In this document: piece by piece, positions 59,166 to 64,000 of the stretch | Layout of the letters: every line of letters begins with the position of its first letter | Numbering within the stretch: position 1 is the first letter of the stretch | Origin: Streptomyces sp. NBRC 110028 | Lineage (GTDB): Bacteria > Actinomycetota > Actinomycetes > Streptomycetales > Streptomycetaceae | Assembly: GCF_001417735.1 (NCBI RefSeq) | Contig: NZ_BBUZ01000023.1 | Span: forward strand, 719,570 to 783,569 | DNA: 64,000 nucleotides | Direction of reading: 5' to 3' | Position numbers and translations under genes: made by a program | The notes under the pieces: generated by a model | Databases searched by the model: none | What the model was told of the DNA's origin: nothing | What the model saw: only the letters and a program-made list of their open reading frames with translations

Positions 59166-60527
59166 CTACGCCGTCCTGGCTCGGTCGGGCGTGCGGGTGC
59201 GGTCCGGGATGACCGCCGAGACGCGGAAGCCACCGGCGTCCGTCGGGCCCGAGACGAAGCCTCCGCCCAGCGTCGACACCCGCTCCTTCATCCCCACCAG
59301 CCCGTTCCCCCCGCTCGGCAGCCCCGCGTCCGCCGCGCCCCGCTCCGAGGGGCCGTTCTCCACCAGCACCGCGATCTCGGCACCCCGGTGCGCCAGGCGG
59401 ATCCGGGTGCTGGCGCCCGGGGCGTGCTTGTGCACGTTCGTCAGCGCCTCCTGCACCACCCGGTACGCGGTCTGCTCCACCCGCGCCGCGTACCGCCGCT
59501 CCTCCCCCTCCACCGACAGCTCCACGGCCATCCCCGCCGCCCGCGACTGCCCGACCAGCGCCTCCAGCTCCACCAGCCGTGGCCCGGCCGCGTCCTCGAC
59601 GGATTCGATGCCCGAGGCCGAGGCCGACACCGCCTCGGCGGCCGCCGAGGCGGCGACCGCCACCGAGGCCAGCGGCACCGGCTTCTCCTCGGCGGGGACG
59701 TCCGACCGCAACACGCCCAGCATCTGCCGCAGTTCGGTCAGCGCCTGCCGCCCCATGTCGCCCACCAGCGCCGCGTTCTTCGACGCCTTCTCCGGATCCT
59801 TGAGCGCCACCGCCTGCAGCGCCGCCGCGTGCACCACCATCAGGCTCACCCGGTGCGCCACCACGTCGTGCATCTCGCGCGCGATCCGGGTGCGCTCCTC
59901 GTTGCGCGCCCACTCGGCCCGCTCCTCGGCCCGCTCGGCGAGCAGCGACAACTCGCGCTCCAGGCCGTCAGCCCGCTCGCGCAGGCTCTCCACCAGCCGC
60001 CGCCGGGCGCGGACGTACAGCCCGAGCAGCACGGGCGGCGCGGTCACCGCCAGGGTGATCGTCAACGAGAAGAGGGGGACCTCCCAGACGGCCGCGCCCC
60101 AGGCCTCCCGCGGGTTGTCCTGCCGGAAGCGGATCATCGTGACGAGGAAGGTCCCGGCCCCCGCCATCCCGGCCAGCACCGCCGAGATCCGGCGCGGCAC
60201 CTCGGACGCGGCGAGGGTGTAGAGGCCGACGACGCCGAGCAGCAGCCCCATCTCGGCGGGGGTGACGGCGATCGATATCAGCACCACGGCGATCGCCCAG
60301 CGCCGCCGCAGCACCAGCGTGGCCCCGGTGATCAGCCCGAGCACGACCCCGAGAGCGACCGGCATCCGGGCGTCGTGCGCGAACCTGACGCCCTCCGCGG
60401 CGCATTCGGCCGCCGACGCGACGCCGAGCACGATGTCCAGCACCATGCTCCGCCGCCGCGACCACCACAAAGGTCCGGCGGGCGCGCCGCGCGCACTCGT
60501 GTCCTCAGTTGCCCCCGTCGCACTCAT
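59166..60527 (-). CDS. Orphan NarL-type sensor histidine kinase
   Basis: A 453-aa kinase. About five N-terminal membrane helices (about residues 25-185) lead to a HisKA_3 domain with the phospho-His near residue 220 (TRIAREMHDVVAHRVSLMVV) and an HATPase (VQEALTNVHKHAPGA; GGNGLVGMKERVSTLGGGF). The small Ala/Ser-rich stretch in between (VPLASVAVAASAAAEAVS) is unusual. No response regulator lies beside it in either direction. The ATG at 60527 is used, as longer starts add no conserved sequence. Confidence 0.9.
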   Translation of the reverse strand: MSATGATEDTSARGAPAGPLWWSRRRSMVLDIVLGVASAAECAAEGVRFAHDARMPVALGVVLGLITGATLVLRRRWAIAVVLISIAVTPAEMGLLLGVVGLYTLAASEVPRRISAVLAGMAGAGTFLVTMIRFRQDNPREAWGAAVWEVPLFSLTITLAVTAPPVLLGLYVRARRRLVESLRERADGLERELSLLAERAEERAEWARNEERTRIAREMHDVVAHRVSLMVVHAAALQAVALKDPEKASKNAALVGDMGRQALTELRQMLGVLRSDVPAEEKPVPLASVAVAASAAAEAVSASASGIESVEDAAGPRLVELEALVGQSRAAGMAVELSVEGEERRYAARVEQTAYRVVQEALTNVHKHAPGASTRIRLAHRGAEIAVLVENGPSERGAADAGLPSGGNGLVGMKERVSTLGGGFVSGPTDAGGFRVSAVIPDRTRTPDRARTA

Positions 60528-60682
60528 AGCGACCAGACTACGGCCGCGGGCCGGCCCTTTTCCGGGGGACACGGCCGCACATGTCTCACTCGAATGGTCG
60601 GCATATCAACGGCTTTAACTCGAACGGTTGAATCGACCACGCTTTCGACTTTCGCGCCCGTCCGACGAACGAACATGTGGCC

Positions 60683-61579
60683 ATGACCACACCACAACGC
60701 CGCGACGGCGACGGACTGGGCGGCCTGCGGGACAGGTCGGCCACGTTCGAGGAGCTGAGGGGGCGGGCGATCGCGTTACGGAGGGAAGGGCTGAGCCGCA
60801 GACAGATCCGCGACCGGCTGAAGGTCGGCAACAACGATCTCCTGAACCGCCTCCTGGAGGGCGAGGCGCCACCCGAGTGGACGAAGCGGCCGAACGCGAA
60901 GGACGACCTGCGATCGAGAGCCCGCGAGATGCGGATCCAGGGAATGACGTACGACCGGATCCAACTGGAGTTGGGCTGCTCGAAGAGCTCGATCTCCCTG
61001 TGGGTACGGGACCTCCCGAAGCCCGAGCGCCCACCGCGCACACCGGAGGAGGCATCGGCGATCGCCAAGCGGGGCTGGGAGGCGACGATGCGGCGGCGCG
61101 AGATCGAGCGGCAGCAGACGAAGCTCCGGGCGGCCCGGGAGATCGGCCGGATGACCGACCGGGAGCTGTTCCTGGTGGGCGTGGGGCTGTACTGGGCCGA
61201 GGGCGCCAAGAGCAAGCCCTACCGCCTCGCGGAGCGCGCCGTTTTCATCAACAGCGATCCGGACATGATCACCCTCTACCTCGCATGGCTACGACTTCTC
61301 GGTATCGAACCCAGACGCCTGCGCTTCCACCTGATGATCCACGAGTCGGCCGACGCCGCGGAGGCGGAGCGCTACTGGGCCGACCTGGTCGGCGCGGACA
61401 CCAATGCGTTCAGCAAGACCACGCTCAAGAAGCACAATCCCAAGACCACGCGCAAGAACACCGGCGAAAGTTATCGAGGCTGCCTCTCCATCCGCGTACT
61501 CGACGGCGCTGACCTATACCGTCGCATCGAAGGCTGGTGGTACGGCATAGTGGTGGGGGCCAGGTCAACGGACTACTGA
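60683..61579 (+). CDS. HTH protein with LAGLIDADG-like C-terminal domain, hypothetical
   Basis: A 298-aa protein. Two helix-turn-helix-type repeats in the N-terminal half (LRREGLSRRQIRDRLKVGNN and MRIQGMTYDRIQLELGCSKS) lead to a C-terminal domain. This shows LFLVGVGLYWAEGAKSKPYR, INSDPDMITLYLAWLRLLGI and a basic end (TTRKNTGESYRGCLSIRVLD) that recall LAGLIDADG homing-endonuclease folds. It could be a domesticated nuclease or a transcription factor. The start is uncertain between 60677 and 60683, as no good ribosome-binding site is present. Confidence 0.65.
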   Translation: MTTPQRRDGDGLGGLRDRSATFEELRGRAIALRREGLSRRQIRDRLKVGNNDLLNRLLEGEAPPEWTKRPNAKDDLRSRAREMRIQGMTYDRIQLELGCSKSSISLWVRDLPKPERPPRTPEEASAIAKRGWEATMRRREIERQQTKLRAAREIGRMTDRELFLVGVGLYWAEGAKSKPYRLAERAVFINSDPDMITLYLAWLRLLGIEPRRLRFHLMIHESADAAEAERYWADLVGADTNAFSKTTLKKHNPKTTRKNTGESYRGCLSIRVLDGADLYRRIEGWWYGIVVGARSTDY

Positions 61580-61607
61580 CCAAGTGTCCGCTTTGACCGC
61601 TTTGCCA

Positions 61608-61679
61608 TCCCCCGTGGTGTAATAGGCAACACTACCGGTTTTGGTCCGGTTGTTCCGGGTTCGAGTCCTGGCGGGGGAG
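61608..61679 (+). tRNA. tRNA-Gln (anticodon UUG)
   Basis: 72 nt. Acceptor tcccccg/cggggga, anticodon stem accgg/ccggt around the 7-nt loop ttttggt giving anticodon TTG, T-arm ccggg-ttcgagt-cctgg with the conserved TTCGA. Discriminator G at 61679; CCA is not encoded. The position directly before glmU is conserved in Streptomyces. Confidence 0.95.
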
Positions 61680-61789
61680 CCCATCCGGGGCCCTGACTTT
61701 TACGGTCGGGGCCCGCGGTCGTTTCTGGGGGGAAACCTCTCGGTATCCTGCGGGTGTCCACCCCCGACCCGAAGCCGAAGGGCACACCC

Positions 61790-63256
61790 GTGAGCGCCAA
61801 CCGCCCGGCAGCCGTCGTCGTCCTCGCAGCGGGTGAGGGCACCCGCATGAAGTCGGCGACCCCCAAGGTTCTGCACGCCATCTGCGGCCGGTCCCTCGTC
61901 GGGCATGTCGTCGCCGCCTCCCGCGAACTCTCGCCCGAGCACCTGGTGGTCGTGGTCGGCCACGCCCGGGAGCAGGTCTCCGCCCATCTGGCCGAGATCG
62001 ACGCCGGCGCCCGTACCGCCGTCCAGCACGAGCAGAACGGGACCGGGCACGCGGTCCGGATGGGTCTGGAGGAGCTGTCCGACAGCGGTGTGGCCCTCGA
62101 CGGCACCGTGATCGTCGTCTGTGGCGACACCCCGCTGCTGACCGGTGAGACCCTCAAGCAGCTCGCCGGGGCGCACGCCGCCGACGGGAACGCGGTGACC
62201 GTTCTCACCGCCGAGGTGCCCGACGCCACCGGCTACGGCCGCATCGTGCGGGACGAGGCGTCCGGCGCCGTCACCGCCATCGTGGAGCACAAGGACGCCA
62301 CCGCCGCCCAGCGCGCGATCCGCGAGATCAACTCCGGTGTCTTCGCCTTCGACGCCCAACTGCTCACCGACGCGCTCGGCAAGGTGCGGACCGACAACAG
62401 CCAGGGTGAGGAATACCTCACGGATGTGCTCGGCATCCTGCGGGAGGCCGGGCACCGGGTCGGCGCGTCCGTCGCCGCCGACCACCGCGAGATCGTCGGC
62501 ATCAACAACCGGGTGCAGCTGTCCGAGGCCCGCCGGCTGCTCAACGACCGGCTGCTGGAGCGCGCGATGCTCAGCGGGGTCACGGTGGTCGACCCCGCCA
62601 CCACCTGGATCGATGTGACGGTCACCGTCGAGCAGGACAGCGTGATCCACCCCGGCACCCAGCTGCTGGGCACCACGCACCTGGCCACCGGCGCCGAGGT
62701 CGGCCCGAACTCGCGGCTCACCGACACCACGGTCGGCGAGGGCGCGGTGGCGAGCTTCACCGTGGCGTTCGACACGGTGATCGGCGCGGGCGCCTCCGCC
62801 GGGCCGTACACGTACCTGCGCCCCGGCACCCGGCTGGGCCCCAAGTCCAAGGCCGGCACGTACGTGGAGATGAAGAACGCCGAGATCGGCGAGGGCACCA
62901 AGGTGCCGCATCTGTCCTACGTGGGCGATGCCACGATCGGCGACTTCACCAACATCGGCGCCGCCAGCGTCTTCGTGAACTACGACGGTGAGAAGAAGCA
63001 CCGTTCGACCGTCGGCAGCCACTGCAAGACCGGCTCGGACAACATGTTTGTGGCTCCCGTCACAGTAGGAGACGGGGCGTACACCGCCGCCGGCTCGGTC
63101 ATCACCAAGGATGTGCCCCCGGGATCGCTCGCCGTCGCACGCGGACAGCAGCGGAACATCGAGGGCTGGGTCGCCCGCAAGCGTCCCGGAAGCGCGGCGG
63201 CGCAGGCGGCGGAAGCCGCAGCGGCCGCGCGTCAGGAGGACGAGGGCGGGCAGTGA
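61790..63256 (+). CDS. glmU: Bifunctional UDP-GlcNAc pyrophosphorylase / GlcN-1-P acetyltransferase
   Basis: A 488-aa two-domain enzyme making UDP-GlcNAc for peptidoglycan. The N-terminal uridyltransferase domain shows LAAGEGTRMKSATPKVLHAI, QNGTGHAVRMGLEEL and VVCGDTPLLTGETLKQL. The C-terminal left-handed beta helix (about 260-470) has the hexapeptide pattern and KAGTYVEMKNAEIGEGTKVP plus HLSYVGDATIGDFTNIGAAS (acetyltransferase site). The GTG at 61790 (VSANRPAAVVVL) with GAAGGG upstream fits the usual start. The Ala-rich tail ends in DEGGQ. prs follows. Confidence 0.96.
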   Translation: MSANRPAAVVVLAAGEGTRMKSATPKVLHAICGRSLVGHVVAASRELSPEHLVVVVGHAREQVSAHLAEIDAGARTAVQHEQNGTGHAVRMGLEELSDSGVALDGTVIVVCGDTPLLTGETLKQLAGAHAADGNAVTVLTAEVPDATGYGRIVRDEASGAVTAIVEHKDATAAQRAIREINSGVFAFDAQLLTDALGKVRTDNSQGEEYLTDVLGILREAGHRVGASVAADHREIVGINNRVQLSEARRLLNDRLLERAMLSGVTVVDPATTWIDVTVTVEQDSVIHPGTQLLGTTHLATGAEVGPNSRLTDTTVGEGAVASFTVAFDTVIGAGASAGPYTYLRPGTRLGPKSKAGTYVEMKNAEIGEGTKVPHLSYVGDATIGDFTNIGAASVFVNYDGEKKHRSTVGSHCKTGSDNMFVAPVTVGDGAYTAAGSVITKDVPPGSLAVARGQQRNIEGWVARKRPGSAAAQAAEAAAAARQEDEGGQ

Positions 63257-63330
63257 CCTGCGAACCGGTGCGCCCATGCGGGGGCGTACCGTAAAAGCGC
63301 GCACCAAAGTGACATCCAAGGAGACGTGAC

Positions 63331-64000
63331 GTGACCGGGATCAAGACGACCGGCGAGAAGAAGTTGATGCTCTTCTCCGGCCGCGCCCACCCCGTGCTGG
63401 CCGAGGAGGTCGCCCACGAGCTGGGCGTCAGCCTGGTCCCGACCAAGGCTTTCGACTTCGCCAACGGAGAGATCTACGTCCGCTTCCAGGAGTCCGCGCG
63501 CGGCGCCGACTGCTTCCTGATCCAGAGCCACACGGCTCCGATCAACAAGTGGATCATGGAACAGCTCATCATGATCGATGCGCTGAAGCGGGCCTCCGCG
63601 CGCTCCATCACGGTGATCGTGCCGTTCTACGGCTATGCCCGTCAGGACAAGAAGCACCGTGGCCGGGAGCCGATTTCGGCGCGGCTGATCGCCGACATGC
63701 TCAAGACCGCGGGTGCCGACCGCATCCTCACGGTCGACCTGCACACCGACCAGATCCAGGGCTTCTTCGACGGCCCGGTGGACCACCTCTTCGCGCTGCC
63801 GATCCTCGCGGACTACGTGGGCGCCAAGGTCGACCGGTCGAAGCTGACGGTCGTGTCGCCGGACGCGGGCCGCGTGCGGGTGGCCGACCGCTGGTGCGAC
63901 CGGCTGGGCGCGCCGCTGGCGATCGTGCACAAGCGCCGCGACCCGGACGTGGCGAACCAGGTCACCGTCCACGAGGTCGTCGGTGACGTCCGGGGCCGGG
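63331..64000 (+). CDS. prs: Ribose-phosphate pyrophosphokinase (partial, 3' end outside window)
   Basis: Makes PRPP from ribose 5-phosphate and ATP. The first 223 codons are present. The N-terminal LMLFSGRAHPVLAEEVAHEL, KAFDFANGEIYVRFQESARG, flexible-loop residues in PFYGYARQDKKHRGREPISA and ADRILTVDLHTDQIQGFFDG match class I PRPP synthetases. The GTG at 63331 has AAGGAG about 7 nt upstream and is decisive. It is the usual partner of glmU. Confidence 0.96.
   Translation, partial: MTGIKTTGEKKLMLFSGRAHPVLAEEVAHELGVSLVPTKAFDFANGEIYVRFQESARGADCFLIQSHTAPINKWIMEQLIMIDALKRASARSITVIVPFYGYARQDKKHRGREPISARLIADMLKTAGADRILTVDLHTDQIQGFFDGPVDHLFALPILADYVGAKVDRSKLTVVSPDAGRVRVADRWCDRLGAPLAIVHKRRDPDVANQVTVHEVVGDVRGR

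Overview
The window is high-G+C actinobacterial chromosome, almost certainly Streptomyces. The evidence is GTG/TTG starts with AGGAG-type sites, mycothiol amidase (Mca), a GvpO-A-F-G-J-L-S-K gas-vesicle operon, a paired clpP operon, XRE/DUF397 (Scr1-type) pairs, a FilP-like coiled-coil protein and the tRNA-Gln/glmU/prs order. No rRNA, CRISPR array, integrase or transposase was found.

Layout. (1) 1-9.8 kb is a conserved housekeeping block: mca (partial), a DUF4307 gene, greA, a DrrAB-type ABC exporter, ilvA, a MarR regulator, a small sigma/membrane pair, metB, a membrane-anchored hypothetical and msrA. (2) 9.77-14.2 kb is a scarred insertion zone rooted in the 3' end of msrA. A roughly 0.9 kb cassette with a DUF6247/RelE-like pair lies between 17-bp direct repeats, and the old msrA tail is stranded behind it. 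Further msrA-tail remnants follow at about 12.8 kb and 14.2 kb, between an enoyl-CoA hydratase/HxlR pair and a DUF2235 hydrolase. (3) 14.2-34 kb is accessory: a protein built of seven copies of one segment (66-bp period), several alpha/beta hydrolases with local regulators, broken genes (HxlR, a conservon-type GTPase, a sugar-binding protein), a probable phosphorothioate-DNA restriction endonuclease coupled to a GH114-type lipoprotein, clpP3/clpP4-like genes, an AraC/MFS/hydrolase unit, a gamma-glutamyltransferase homologue, a PucR regulator and VapBC. (4) mfd opens a second conserved block that is interrupted by the gvp operon (37.8-41.2 kb) and by a regulatory patch (41.2-46.9 kb). That patch holds the Scr1/DUF397 pair, a MerR-DnaN-like fusion, and an aldo/keto reductase with a MerR-type promoter. 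(5) 47-64 kb holds a MacB/FtsX-type ABC system, a DHA2 exporter, the FilP-like protein, a SUKH/deaminase toxin-immunity-like array (53.7-59.0 kb), an orphan NarL-type kinase, a LAGLIDADG-like hypothetical, tRNA-Gln, glmU and prs (partial).

How the genes work together. The flanks serve core metabolism, transcription and repair: thiol detoxification, transcript cleavage, Ile/Met synthesis, transcription-coupled repair, UDP-GlcNAc and PRPP. The interior serves conflict and stress: toxin-antitoxin pairs, restriction of modified DNA, deaminase/SUKH proteins, and hydrolase detoxification modules with dedicated regulators. From memory, the msrA-side and mfd-side blocks lie far apart, on opposite sides of oriC, in S. 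coelicolor. The accessory zone may therefore mark an old inter-replichore rearrangement.
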